Of a DNA stretch of 64,000 nucleotides, positions 1-8,783 are shown in pieces. The notes under the pieces were generated by a model that saw nothing but the letters and a program-made list of their open reading frames with translations, was not told the DNA's origin and did no database searches. The DNA lies in the NCBI GenBank assembly GCA_002328075.1, contig DCVT01000041.1:24612-88611 (forward strand). The letters run 5' to 3'. Both the position numbers and the translations under genes were made by a program. Source of the stretch: Anaerolineales bacterium UBA2181 (GTDB taxonomy: Bacteria > Chloroflexota > Anaerolineae > Promineifilales > UBA4811). Within the stretch, counting starts at the first letter, position 1, and every line of letters starts with the position of its first letter.

Positions 1-1
1 C

Positions 2-3000
2 ACACCGGGGCCGAGTCCCACGCCTCGCCTGCTGCCCACGGCGACCGCCTCGCCTGGTGGTCCCACCCTGACCCACACGTCTACGCCCGAAGGGGGAGAG
101 ACCGAAACCCCTACCGCGAGTCCAACCCCGGATGCTAGCAGCACGCCCACGCCCACACCCTCGCTCACCATGACTCCGACTCCCACGGCCACGCCGGGTT
201 TGCCGAAACCCTGGCAGAACACTGACGTTGGGGATGTGGGGGTGGCAGGATCGGCCGACTACGCCGGTGGGCAGTTTACGGTGAGTGGGTCGGGTGCGGA
301 CATCTGGCAGACCAACGACGAGTTCCATTTTGTGCACCAGACTGCATTCCTGGATTATTGCCAGATAACGGCTCGCGTCGTCAGCATAGGCACCACCAAT
401 GGCTGGTCCAAGGCCGGAGTCATGTTCAAGCAAAACACCTCCGCCGGATCGAACTATGCATTGATGTCCGTGACCGAGAGCAACGGCCTTGCCTTTCAAT
501 GGAACTTTGTGAACAATGTGAACGGCCAGGGTTATGCGTTGCCGGTGTGGCTACAGTTGGTGCGGGACGGGAACCTCTTAACCGGTTACTATAGCACGGA
601 TGGCTTGCTCTGGACCGCGTACCACACTGCCTCGGTGGCCATGTTCAGCCCGGCTGAGGCGGGTCTGTTTGTGACTTCGCACAACGATGGCGCGCTCAAC
701 ACGGTCACTTTTGACAATGTCTCGTTCGTTTGCGCCGCGTCCGCCACCGCCACTCCTACTGCGACCCCTTCGCCAACGCCGACTCCAACGCCGACTCTGA
801 CCCCAACACCGGCAATGGGCGGTGTCCAGGTGAATTTTCAGCCGCCGACGGCGGAGGTGCCGGCCGGGTACCTGATGGATGGCGGTGCTGCCTATGGCAA
901 TCGTGGAAATGGGTTCTCGTACGGTTGGAACTTGGCGAACACCAATCATCGAGAGCGAAACAGCCATCCGGATCAGCGTTACGACACGCTGAACCATATG
1001 CAGCTGGGCGGCACCTTTACCTGGGAGATCGGCCTCCCCAACGGTGACTATTGGGTGACCCTGGTCATGGGCGACCCATCCTATCCGGATTCTGTCAATC
1101 ATCTCAACGTGGAAGGGGTGAGCCTAGTCGACCCAGATGGGGCGGACACCTTCGACGAATACGTGGACGTGGCGGTCAAGGTGAGCGACGGCCGGTTGAC
1201 CATCAGCCCGGTCTCAGGTGGGTATGCCAAGATCTGCTTTGTCGAGATACGCCCGGCTGTCGCTCCCACTCCCACATCTACTCCCACTCCGTCCGTGACG
1301 CCGACTCTGACCCAGACACCAACCCCCACCGCCACACCAACGCTCTATTCCAACGCGGTGGCCCAATTTTCCCTGGACACGGACCCGGGTTGGAGCTGTC
1401 AGGGCCAATGGCAGTACGGTGTACCTACCGGTGGTAATGGGAGTCACGGTTTGCCGGACCCGACCTCCGGCGCGACCGGCAGCGCAGTGTACGGGTACAA
1501 CTTGAGCGGCGGCTACACCGACAATATGCCGGAACATGCGCTGACCACGACCGCCATCGACTGCAGCAACTATACTCAGACCAAGCTCAGGTTCTGGCGG
1601 TGGTTGAACGTCGAAAGGGCGATGTATGACCACGCGACGGTTCGAATTTCGGCCGACGGGCAGAACTGGACCACCATCTGGCAAAACTTAGACACGGTCG
1701 TGGACGGAGTTGGTGCGTCGGTGGCGGACAGCTCGTGGGTGCCGATGGAGCTCGATATATCAGCGGTGGCCGACAACCAACCCACCGTGTACATTCGATG
1801 GGTGATGGGTCCGACCGACGGCGGATGGACCTATTCCGGCTGGAATATCGATGACGTGGAGGTCATTGGCATGCCGATGGGTGGGAATCGACCCCTAACC
1901 CCGGTCAACCAGGTTCCGCCGGGCGGCGCTCTTGTCCAGGACCCAAATCCTGTCTTCATCTGGTCCAGTTTTAATGATCCCGATTTCGGGGATCATCAGA
2001 CTATTTTCCAGCTCCAGCTGCGGCGTTCGGGCGGAGCCTACCAGGGAATTGGGAGTTGGGATACCGGCCCGGTGTTCAGCGGCGCCAACACGTATGAACC
2101 GGCCGTCTGGAATCTGATTGACAGCGTGTACTGTTGGCACGTCCGGGTGAGAGACAGCACCGGCCTTTGGAGCCCGTACAGCAGCGAGACCTGTTTCACC
2201 GCCGACGTGGGCGCGGCGCTCATCCGCTCCTTCTCGATGGACCTTGGACCGGATTGGATCGCTACCGGCGCCTGGCAGTTTGGCATTCCCCAAGGGCGCA
2301 GCGGGGATCACGGTTTGCCGGACCCCGTCAGCGGCGCCACCGGCGAGAACGTCTATGGGTACAACCTGGCCGGCGCCTACACCAACAACCTGTCAGAGCA
2401 AACCCTGACCACCGGAGCCATCGATTGCACCGGTTTCACCGGCGTCACGCTGCGCTTTATGCGTTGGCTCAACGTGGAGCGTGCGCCGAATGACTGGGCG
2501 ACGGTGCGGGTCTCGAGCGATGGCGCCAATTGGACCACCGTGTGGGAAAACCCAACCGACGACACGGTTGACGGCGCGTCGGTGGCGGACAGCTCCTGGC
2601 AGATAGTCGCCTATGATATCTCGGCGGTGGCTGACAACCAACCGACGGTGTACTTGCGGTGGGTCATGGGCCCGACCGATGGCCAGTGGACCTATTCGGG
2701 TTGGAATCTGGATGATGTGGAATTGGTAGGTTCCCGTGGGATCCTGCTATCGGAGGATTTTGAGTCCTATGCGGCGGGCGCCAATCCGGTTGACTGGCGA
2801 GACCAAAGGCAGACGCTGCAGGATGCGGACCTGTATCAGGCATTCTCGGTGGATGGAACCCAGGCGTTGGGCACCAGCTCCACCGAGACCAATATTTACT
2901 CCCATTACGTCGGCGCAGGGTCGGCTGGTTGGCAGAATTACCAGGTGACCGGGCGGCTACGTTACACACTCGGCAGCGACGGTGTCGGCGTCACTTTTTA

Positions 3001-3358
3001 CTCCCAGTATCCCATGGCGGATGCGTACTACCGGCTCCGCGCGTTCAACAGCGGCTCCATGCACATCTCGCCCCATCCGGACGGCAAGCCACTCAGCGGC
3101 GGCACGACGGATACGGGTGTGAGCTTGTCGGCAAACGCGTGGTACCGTTTCCGCATTCAAGTGGAGACGGTCAACGCGGGAACTCGGGTCAACATTCGGG
3201 CCAAGGTGTGGCCGGCGGGCGCCGGCGAACCGGCCAATTGGCAGGTGGACTGCTGGGACGAGACAGCGTCTCGTTTCACCAACGGAACCATCGGTTTTTG
3301 GACCATGGGCGGCGGGAACAAGTATCTGGATGACGTGGAGGTGCGCCAATATGATTGA
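2..3358 (+). CDS. Multidomain secreted adhesin-like protein (5' end outside window)
   Basis: The reading frame is open to the left edge, so this is the C-terminal ~1118 residues of a larger protein; the ATG at 170 lies inside a Thr-Pro linker and is not a real start. Going downstream: Thr-Pro linker (to ~200), a beta-sandwich domain resembling LamG/DUF1349 (~nt 200-730), linker, a malectin-like domain (~nt 825-1250), linker, then two copies of a ~160-residue MAM/immune-inhibitor-A-like domain (nt 1381-1870 and 2245-2730) separated by an Ig/Fn3-like stretch, and a last LamG-like domain (nt 2749-3355). These folds usually bind carbohydrate or protein at the cell surface. The gene overlaps the next by 8 nt, so it belongs to the Tad operon; a pilus-linked or secreted adhesin is inferred. 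Domain names are by eye. Confidence 0.8.
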   Translation, partial: TPGPSPTPRLLPTATASPGGPTLTHTSTPEGGETETPTASPTPDASSTPTPTPSLTMTPTPTATPGLPKPWQNTDVGDVGVAGSADYAGGQFTVSGSGADIWQTNDEFHFVHQTAFLDYCQITARVVSIGTTNGWSKAGVMFKQNTSAGSNYALMSVTESNGLAFQWNFVNNVNGQGYALPVWLQLVRDGNLLTGYYSTDGLLWTAYHTASVAMFSPAEAGLFVTSHNDGALNTVTFDNVSFVCAASATATPTATPSPTPTPTPTLTPTPAMGGVQVNFQPPTAEVPAGYLMDGGAAYGNRGNGFSYGWNLANTNHRERNSHPDQRYDTLNHMQLGGTFTWEIGLPNGDYWVTLVMGDPSYPDSVNHLNVEGVSLVDPDGADTFDEYVDVAVKVSDGRLTISPVSGGYAKICFVEIRPAVAPTPTSTPTPSVTPTLTQTPTPTATPTLYSNAVAQFSLDTDPGWSCQGQWQYGVPTGGNGSHGLPDPTSGATGSAVYGYNLSGGYTDNMPEHALTTTAIDCSNYTQTKLRFWRWLNVERAMYDHATVRISADGQNWTTIWQNLDTVVDGVGASVADSSWVPMELDISAVADNQPTVYIRWVMGPTDGGWTYSGWNIDDVEVIGMPMGGNRPLTPVNQVPPGGALVQDPNPVFIWSSFNDPDFGDHQTIFQLQLRRSGGAYQGIGSWDTGPVFSGANTYEPAVWNLIDSVYCWHVRVRDSTGLWSPYSSETCFTADVGAALIRSFSMDLGPDWIATGAWQFGIPQGRSGDHGLPDPVSGATGENVYGYNLAGAYTNNLSEQTLTTGAIDCTGFTGVTLRFMRWLNVERAPNDWATVRVSSDGANWTTVWENPTDDTVDGASVADSSWQIVAYDISAVADNQPTVYLRWVMGPTDGQWTYSGWNLDDVELVGSRGILLSEDFESYAAGANPVDWRDQRQTLQDADLYQAFSVDGTQALGTSSTETNIYSHYVGAGSAGWQNYQVTGRLRYTLGSDGVGVTFYSQYPMADAYYRLRAFNSGSMHISPHPDGKPLSGGTTDTGVSLSANAWYRFRIQVETVNAGTRVNIRAKVWPAGAGEPANWQVDCWDETASRFTNGTIGFWTMGGGNKYLDDVEVRQYD
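1381..1870 (+). repeat. Tandem domain repeat, copy 1 (MAM/immune-inhibitor-like)
   Basis: This in-frame block encodes a module with the order GLPDP-SGATG, VYGYNL, LRF-RWLNVER, ASVADSSW, DISAVADNQPTVY and WVMGPTDG-WTYSGWN-DDVE. The same motifs recur in the same order in nt 2245-2730. Identity is high in the core, so the duplication appears fairly recent or is kept by selection. Confidence 0.85.
2245..2730 (+). repeat. Tandem domain repeat, copy 2
   Basis: Second copy of the module at 1381-1870, separated from it by an Ig/Fn3-like segment of about 125 codons. Motifs shared with copy 1 include RWLNVER, ASVADSSW, DISAVADNQPTVY and WVMGPTDG. Confidence 0.85.
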
Positions 3359-4979
3359 GAGGGGCGCCGACAACCGGAGCATGCCGGGAAGCGTGGACCG
3401 GCCAATCCGCCCGCTGATCAGGCTGGTAATGGCGCTATTGCGGATAGTGCGCAACCAGGAAGGCCAATCGATTGTCCTTATCACCGGCGCCATGATCGGC
3501 CTGATCGCTTTTGCCGGCGTGGTCACCGACACGGCGTTGGTGTACGTGCAATACGGCCACCTGCGGCGGGCCGTGGATGCGGCGGCGGTGGCGGCGGCTG
3601 GTCAGATGCGCGAGGGGCGGGGCATCGATGCGCTGATAAACGCGGCCGAGGCGTCCATTACGCTGCATGGGTTGGATGTGGATCACGTGGAGGTGTTTGT
3701 GCCTCCCTATCTGGGCGGCGTGGACCACTATTCCCAAATATGCAGCGGCGATCTTACCGGCCTGCTGCAATATGAGGACCCCAGCATGTGCGCTGACCCG
3801 CCGCGCAAACTGGTGCGGGTGGAAGCCAGTGCGCAGATGTATTTTTCCTTCATGCGCATCATCGGTTTTGACGGCATCAGCCTGCGAGCCATGGCCGAGG
3901 GTGAGGCGGCAACGCTGGACGTCGCACTGCTGATTGACCGGTCCTGGTCTATGGCCTGGGACACGCCGTGGGACGCGCGGATGGCCGGTCCGGTGCGAGA
4001 ACTGGCGTGTTACAATGATGCGGGCACGTTCATGACGGTGGACTGTCACGACAACACCCTCATCTGTAACAGCGATGCGCCCACCATATCGTGCGAACCG
4101 ATGGCCCAGGTGCTGGACGCCTCGCGTCGTTTCCTGGACCGGTTGCAGCCCCCCTTTGATCGTGCCGCGCTGGTGACCTTTGACCGCTACGCGACGACCG
4201 TTGTCACCATGACCGCCGACCTGGACCAAGTGTTGAGCATACTGGAGGGGGCTGATCCCGGCAACGCGGTCACGGTGTACAATGACGAAGTGCCCTGCCG
4301 CCTGGCCGGCGGTGGCATCTGGCAGTGCGCCAACACGAATCTGGGAATGGGTTTGGCCGTTTCCAACAACCAGTTCACCCACTGGTCGCTGCGGCGCGAT
4401 GAATCGGTCTGGGTGTTGGTCTTGCTCAGCGACGGCGGCGCCAACGCGGCTTTGGGCGTGGACGACTTTTGCGAGAATGATGAAGCCTGCTGCCCATCCG
4501 ACACGCGGGACCCGGACTTTGGCCCACCCTATTGCCGGGACGCGGACGCCGATACGCGGCATTGCGGATCGCTGGATTTCGATGACTGTGTCATGGGCGG
4601 AGTGAGGGCCATAAACTGGCCCAGCGGTTGGAGCCAGGCGCCGACGGCGTACGATGCGGACGACTTTGCCCGCGACATGGCAGATTTTGTGGCGCTGGCA
4701 CCACCGCTGGGCAATTACATTGTCACCTTTGCCATTGGTCTGGGAGCCGATGTCACCAGCTATTCGTTCGGCGGTGACCCGGACGCCGGCGAGAAGGTGC
4801 TGCGGTACATTGCCAACGTCGGTTACAACGGCAAACTTGACCTGGGAGCGAGCGATTTATGTCAAGGGATTCCGTCGGGCCAGGCCTGCGGCAACTATTT
4901 CTTTGCTCCGGAGCCCTCCGGGTTGGACCAGATCTTTGAGGAGATCGCGTCGCGGATTTTCACCCGGATTACCCGGTAG
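3351..4979 (+). CDS. TadG-like pilus assembly protein with von Willebrand factor A domain
   Basis: About 542 residues. The N-terminus carries a Tad-type membrane anchor (~residues 30-75: a GQS motif, a hydrophobic helix, then an HLRRAVDAAAVAAA segment). A vWA domain follows with a MIDAS-like DRSWSM (DxSxS) motif near residue 200 and LLSDGG further on. TadG-like proteins are minor pilus components; a vWA domain suggests metal-dependent adhesion or mechanosensing. I chose ATG 3351 over 3330 because GGAG at 3337-3340 is well spaced. The start overlaps the stop of the upstream gene by 8 nt, implying translational coupling. The protein has an unusually large number of Cys residues between the vWA strands, so disulfides are possible. 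Confidence 0.85.
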   Translation: MIERGADNRSMPGSVDRPIRPLIRLVMALLRIVRNQEGQSIVLITGAMIGLIAFAGVVTDTALVYVQYGHLRRAVDAAAVAAAGQMREGRGIDALINAAEASITLHGLDVDHVEVFVPPYLGGVDHYSQICSGDLTGLLQYEDPSMCADPPRKLVRVEASAQMYFSFMRIIGFDGISLRAMAEGEAATLDVALLIDRSWSMAWDTPWDARMAGPVRELACYNDAGTFMTVDCHDNTLICNSDAPTISCEPMAQVLDASRRFLDRLQPPFDRAALVTFDRYATTVVTMTADLDQVLSILEGADPGNAVTVYNDEVPCRLAGGGIWQCANTNLGMGLAVSNNQFTHWSLRRDESVWVLVLLSDGGANAALGVDDFCENDEACCPSDTRDPDFGPPYCRDADADTRHCGSLDFDDCVMGGVRAINWPSGWSQAPTAYDADDFARDMADFVALAPPLGNYIVTFAIGLGADVTSYSFGGDPDAGEKVLRYIANVGYNGKLDLGASDLCQGIPSGQACGNYFFAPEPSGLDQIFEEIASRIFTRITR

Positions 4980-4997
4980 CCGATAGCGAGGTGTCAG

Positions 4998-7900
4998 ATG
5001 AGGCAGAGCGGCACACACGATCGAACCAAGAAGGGCCAGTCACTGGTAGAGTTTGCACTAGTGCTGCCGGTGCTCATGCTGCTGCTCGTGGGCGTTCTCG
5101 AATTTGCGCGCCTTTTTCAGGCGTGGCTCACGGTGGAAAACTCGGCCCGCACCGCCATCCGCTACGCAGTGACCGGCCAGTATGATTCGGAGTACTGCAA
5201 CATCTTTGCCGCCAATGAGGGCATTCCGGTTGGCATCCAGATGCACCTGGCCAACTGCAACCTGGAACGAAGCCGGTTGGACGGCGTCAACGAGGTAGTG
5301 GATTTCGAGTCCTTTTTCCCCGGCGATGATGGGCCGGCGCGCGTCTGCGAAATCCTGTTCCCGGTGCAGGGCGAGACCCGTGTCGGCATGGATGGGATCA
5401 GTCTGTATGTGCCGCCGACCTGTCTCTATGGTAGCGAGGAAGATGACCTCAAGGGTCGAGACCGATCCAGCTGGGACGACGTGAGCGCAGCGATGCAGGA
5501 CTATGCGCGGTTGAGGTCTATCAAGGACGAAGCGTTGCGCGGCGCGGCGGGAATCGTGATCGGGGAGGTACTTTATTTGCCGGCCGATCGGCTGGATGAC
5601 GAAGGCGCCGGCGACATTGGCGAGTTCAAGCCGACCATCTGCAGCGGCCGGCCCAAACCCCTTGACGTCAATGAGCCTTTCTTCCAAATCTCGCGGACAA
5701 AGCCGGAAGAGTGCTCTTGGGTCGGCGGAGTCGAAGTGTGGCCCGAGTTGGCGGCTGAGGACCCCGGTGGACCGAATAACGAGGTCTTGGTGGTCATCAC
5801 CTATAATCACCCACTCATCACGCCGCTCAAGAGCATCTGGCCCACGGCGCAACTGCAGTCGCAACGGAGAATGGTGGTGGAGGCTTTCCGCACCGCCAAG
5901 GTGCTGGGCTTGCCGCCACAGATACGGCCGCCCACCCTGACGCCAACCAACTCGCCCACGCCGGCACCGACGGCGACACCGGCCCCGGTCTGTGTGGATG
6001 TGGCGGCGTTTGATTTCAACGACTTTTCCATCATGTCCTACAGTGACCAGGATGTCAATGGCACCATGACCATCGAGGATGGTGGCTTGACCTTGCACCT
6101 GCAGGGCAACACCTGGAAAAAGATCTACTATCCGTATGTGGTTGATTCTGACACGTACCTGGAGTTCGAGTTCCAGAGCAATGGGCCGGGCGAGCTGCAG
6201 GGCGCCGGAATGGACGAGGACGACGTTGATAATACCAATCGCATCTTCAAGCTGTACGGGAGTCAGAATAACTATGGAATCCTGGCGTTTGACAGTTACG
6301 CCCAGGTGGCACCCAATTGGCGACTCTACTCCATTCCGGTGGGTCAGTTCTTCACAGGGTACATGGCCTACGTGACCTTTGCCGCCGATGACGACGCGAA
6401 CTCGGCTTCGGACAGCCGGTTCCGCAACGTCAAAGTTTGCGGCGGTGATTTACCGACCCCGACTGCTACGCCTAGCTCAACGCCCACAGCGACCAGCACC
6501 CCAACGGCCACGCCCACTGCAACACCGACCCTCACGCCTACGCCGCGAACAGCCGACTGCTTGGACCTGGTCGCCACACCACTTTACCTCAGCGGCGACA
6601 ACATTGAGGCGCGCGTCGTTAACCTCGGTGACTGGGACGCCGAAATCCAGAGCATGGACATCACCTGGGCCACTCCGGCCTGGCAGCTGCCTCAATGGGG
6701 CACCGTTGCGCCACCGTTCGTCGGTCCCGCCCCCGGGACCTTTGCCGATCGGCTTCGGGTATGGGGACAAGGCGATGACCCTCACATTGACTACACCTGG
6801 ACCTGTGGCGTCGACCGGACCTCGCCCACGACGGTCACCTTCCCGCCCGGACCTACGGTGTTGGACAACGCGGCCGCCTATCACGAGTTCGAATGGGACT
6901 ATGGTATTCCCACCAACAGCCTCGGTGACATGCCCGAGACCTGGAACTGGAGTGAGTGGCAGGAGAACTTTGTCCACGGGCGCCAGTTTGGCATGACTCT
7001 CCACTACAACATGGCGGGTATGGTCTGCCCGCCGCTGCAGATCGATGGGCTCTACGGGCCGGTTATCCGGGTCGAGCAGCCGCCGCTGCCGCCGGATGGA
7101 GGAACCACCCTTATCTACCCGAACTACAGCCCGATCAATGCCAACTCTAGCGGCGCTCCGACCACCGCATGCATCAGCAGTTGGTTTACCATCCGGTCGC
7201 TGGTGAAGGACTGGGACGGTGGGGCCTCGGCTGCCAACGGGTACAATATTGATCGGGTCTATTTTCGAGTGGTCAGGCCGGACGGCAGTGTGGTGGACCT
7301 GAATGGCGTGGCCACTGGCACTTGGGTGCGGGACAACACGGCGCCGTATTGCGGTTTCAGCGCCACGAGCTGCACCGACCAGAGTTCTCCCAGTGGCGAG
7401 ATCCTGCGCGAGTATTGGACCGGCATCGGTGGCAACCTGGTCTCCAATTTGACTGCCAGCGCCAACTATCCGCACAACCCGTCGGGATACAACTATCCGA
7501 CCAGCTTTGAGGCGCCCACGAATTGGGCGGACAACTATGGCACCCGTATGCGGGGTTACGTATTTCCGCCAACCACCGGGACGTATTACTTTTATATCGC
7601 CAGCGATGACTATTCCGAACTGTGGCTGAGCACGGACGACAACCCGGCGAACGCGCGGCTGATTGCCGACGTGCCCGGTTACACCAGCTCCCGGCAGTGG
7701 ACGAAATACCCTCAGCAGAGATCAATCGCCATATCCCTCACGGCCGGCCGCCGCTACTATATCGAGGCGCTGCACAAGGAAGGTTCGGGCAGTGATAATC
7801 TAGCAGTTGCCTGGCTGCGTCCGGGCACTTCCCAGGTACGCGTGATCGATGGCGCTTTCCTCTCGGCCTATGACGGCTGGCGCGATGTGAGCGACCCCTG

Positions 7901-8480
7901 TCACACCTGGGATAGCACCGCCAACTGCACCGGCGGGTATCGGTTCACACCGGGCAAACACTGGTTAATCGTGATAGGTCAGGACAAGGACGATGGCGAC
8001 CGCTTGCGGACGCTGTTGGTGACTCAGTTCGAGATCTGCCCGGGAGTCTACCCCACGGCCACACCGACACCGACGCCTACGCGCACACCGACCCCTACCG
8101 TGACGCCGAGTCCGACTCCGACGCCTACGCCGAGCAACACACCCACGGCCACTATTACGCGCACGCCGACAGCTACGTTTACCAGAACGTCGACGCCGAC
8201 CATCACGCCGACACCCACCATCACGCCGACGCCGAGCATAACGCCGACGCCGAGCATAACGCCGACGCCAAGTAGAACGCCGACGCCGAGCAACACACCC
8301 ACGGCTACTAGCACGCCGACCTTGACGCCCACGCGCACCAGTACGCCAACGCCGACCATCACTCCAACACGCACCATAACGCCGACGCCGAGCATCACAC
8401 CCACGCTGAGCCCCACACCGACTCCATCCTCTACGCCGTCATTGACGCCGACCCCCACGTTGGGGGGGGGAGGTGGTTAG
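4998..8480 (+). CDS. Giant TadE-family protein with PA14 domain and Thr-Pro tail
   Basis: 1160 residues, against roughly 150-200 for an ordinary TadE. Residues ~12-60 are a classic TadE pseudopilin segment (GQSLVEFALVLPVL, then a hydrophobic helix and NSARTAIRYAV). Then follow a Thr-Pro linker (~313-331), a jelly-roll-like domain (~332-485), a second linker, and a beta-rich domain. A PA14 domain (~803-942) is recognised by GYVFPPTTGTYYF, SDDYSELWLS and YYIEALHKEGSGSDNL. The C-terminus is a ~135-residue Thr-Pro/Ser repeat ending in five Gly. PA14 domains bind glycans, so this is plausibly a pilus-borne lectin. GAGGTG at 4988-4993 serves as ribosome-binding site. It sits 18 nt after the TadG-like gene. 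Confidence 0.85.
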   Translation: MRQSGTHDRTKKGQSLVEFALVLPVLMLLLVGVLEFARLFQAWLTVENSARTAIRYAVTGQYDSEYCNIFAANEGIPVGIQMHLANCNLERSRLDGVNEVVDFESFFPGDDGPARVCEILFPVQGETRVGMDGISLYVPPTCLYGSEEDDLKGRDRSSWDDVSAAMQDYARLRSIKDEALRGAAGIVIGEVLYLPADRLDDEGAGDIGEFKPTICSGRPKPLDVNEPFFQISRTKPEECSWVGGVEVWPELAAEDPGGPNNEVLVVITYNHPLITPLKSIWPTAQLQSQRRMVVEAFRTAKVLGLPPQIRPPTLTPTNSPTPAPTATPAPVCVDVAAFDFNDFSIMSYSDQDVNGTMTIEDGGLTLHLQGNTWKKIYYPYVVDSDTYLEFEFQSNGPGELQGAGMDEDDVDNTNRIFKLYGSQNNYGILAFDSYAQVAPNWRLYSIPVGQFFTGYMAYVTFAADDDANSASDSRFRNVKVCGGDLPTPTATPSSTPTATSTPTATPTATPTLTPTPRTADCLDLVATPLYLSGDNIEARVVNLGDWDAEIQSMDITWATPAWQLPQWGTVAPPFVGPAPGTFADRLRVWGQGDDPHIDYTWTCGVDRTSPTTVTFPPGPTVLDNAAAYHEFEWDYGIPTNSLGDMPETWNWSEWQENFVHGRQFGMTLHYNMAGMVCPPLQIDGLYGPVIRVEQPPLPPDGGTTLIYPNYSPINANSSGAPTTACISSWFTIRSLVKDWDGGASAANGYNIDRVYFRVVRPDGSVVDLNGVATGTWVRDNTAPYCGFSATSCTDQSSPSGEILREYWTGIGGNLVSNLTASANYPHNPSGYNYPTSFEAPTNWADNYGTRMRGYVFPPTTGTYYFYIASDDYSELWLSTDDNPANARLIADVPGYTSSRQWTKYPQQRSIAISLTAGRRYYIEALHKEGSGSDNLAVAWLRPGTSQVRVIDGAFLSAYDGWRDVSDPCHTWDSTANCTGGYRFTPGKHWLIVIGQDKDDGDRLRTLLVTQFEICPGVYPTATPTPTPTRTPTPTVTPSPTPTPTPSNTPTATITRTPTATFTRTSTPTITPTPTITPTPSITPTPSITPTPSRTPTPSNTPTATSTPTLTPTRTSTPTPTITPTRTITPTPSITPTLSPTPTPSSTPSLTPTPTLGGGGG
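8050..8470 (+). repeat. Low-complexity Thr-Pro coding repeat ending in a G9 tract
   Basis: Degenerate 12-18 bp units (acgccgacgcc/ccgagcat variants) encode the C-terminal Thr-Pro/Ser tail of the TadE-PA14 protein. The run ends in nine consecutive G (8462-8470), eight codons or fewer before the stop. This is a likely site of length variation and assembly error. Confidence 0.9.
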
Positions 8481-8698
8481 GCGAAGCAAGAAAGGTTGTT
8501 GCGTGGGTGTTTGTCGGACTTGGGAGGCAGCCTGGGATCGAGCCTGTGGCAGTAGGTCGCCGGCTCTGTATCAGGTGAACTGCTGCAGGCATCCGGGCAC
8601 ACTAAATGCATCCTTGAACGCCAGTGGGCGTCATCCGTACCCAGGCTGTCACTCGCGTTCCAGGAATTGTATTCGGACCGCCGGGCCGAGAGGTCTGG

Positions 8699-8726
8699 TT
8701 GACAAGGCAACTTGGAACGGTATACT
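8699..8726 (+). promoter_or_regulatory. Sigma70-type promoter for cpaB and downstream tad genes
   Basis: TTGACA at 8699-8704 and TATACT at 8721-8726 are separated by 16 bp. The 303-bp gap before cpaB (8481-8783) has no convincing gene, so a separate promoter for the assembly-machine genes is plausible. A strong AAGGAGGAG lies at 8771-8779. Confidence 0.7.
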
Positions 8727-8783
8727 AACAACGAAAAAGGTCCCTTGGCCATCTGCGACCGCGACCATTGAAGGAGGAGTTCC

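Noticed and set aside
3435..4562. Long antisense open frame (375 codons) opposite the vWA protein gene
   Set aside because: It is the shadow of a GC-rich gene: no domain similarity, high Arg/His/Gly content, and no start signals.
8050..8460. CRISPR-like or satellite repeat
   Set aside because: Units are in frame, degenerate and encode Thr-Pro; there are no spacers.
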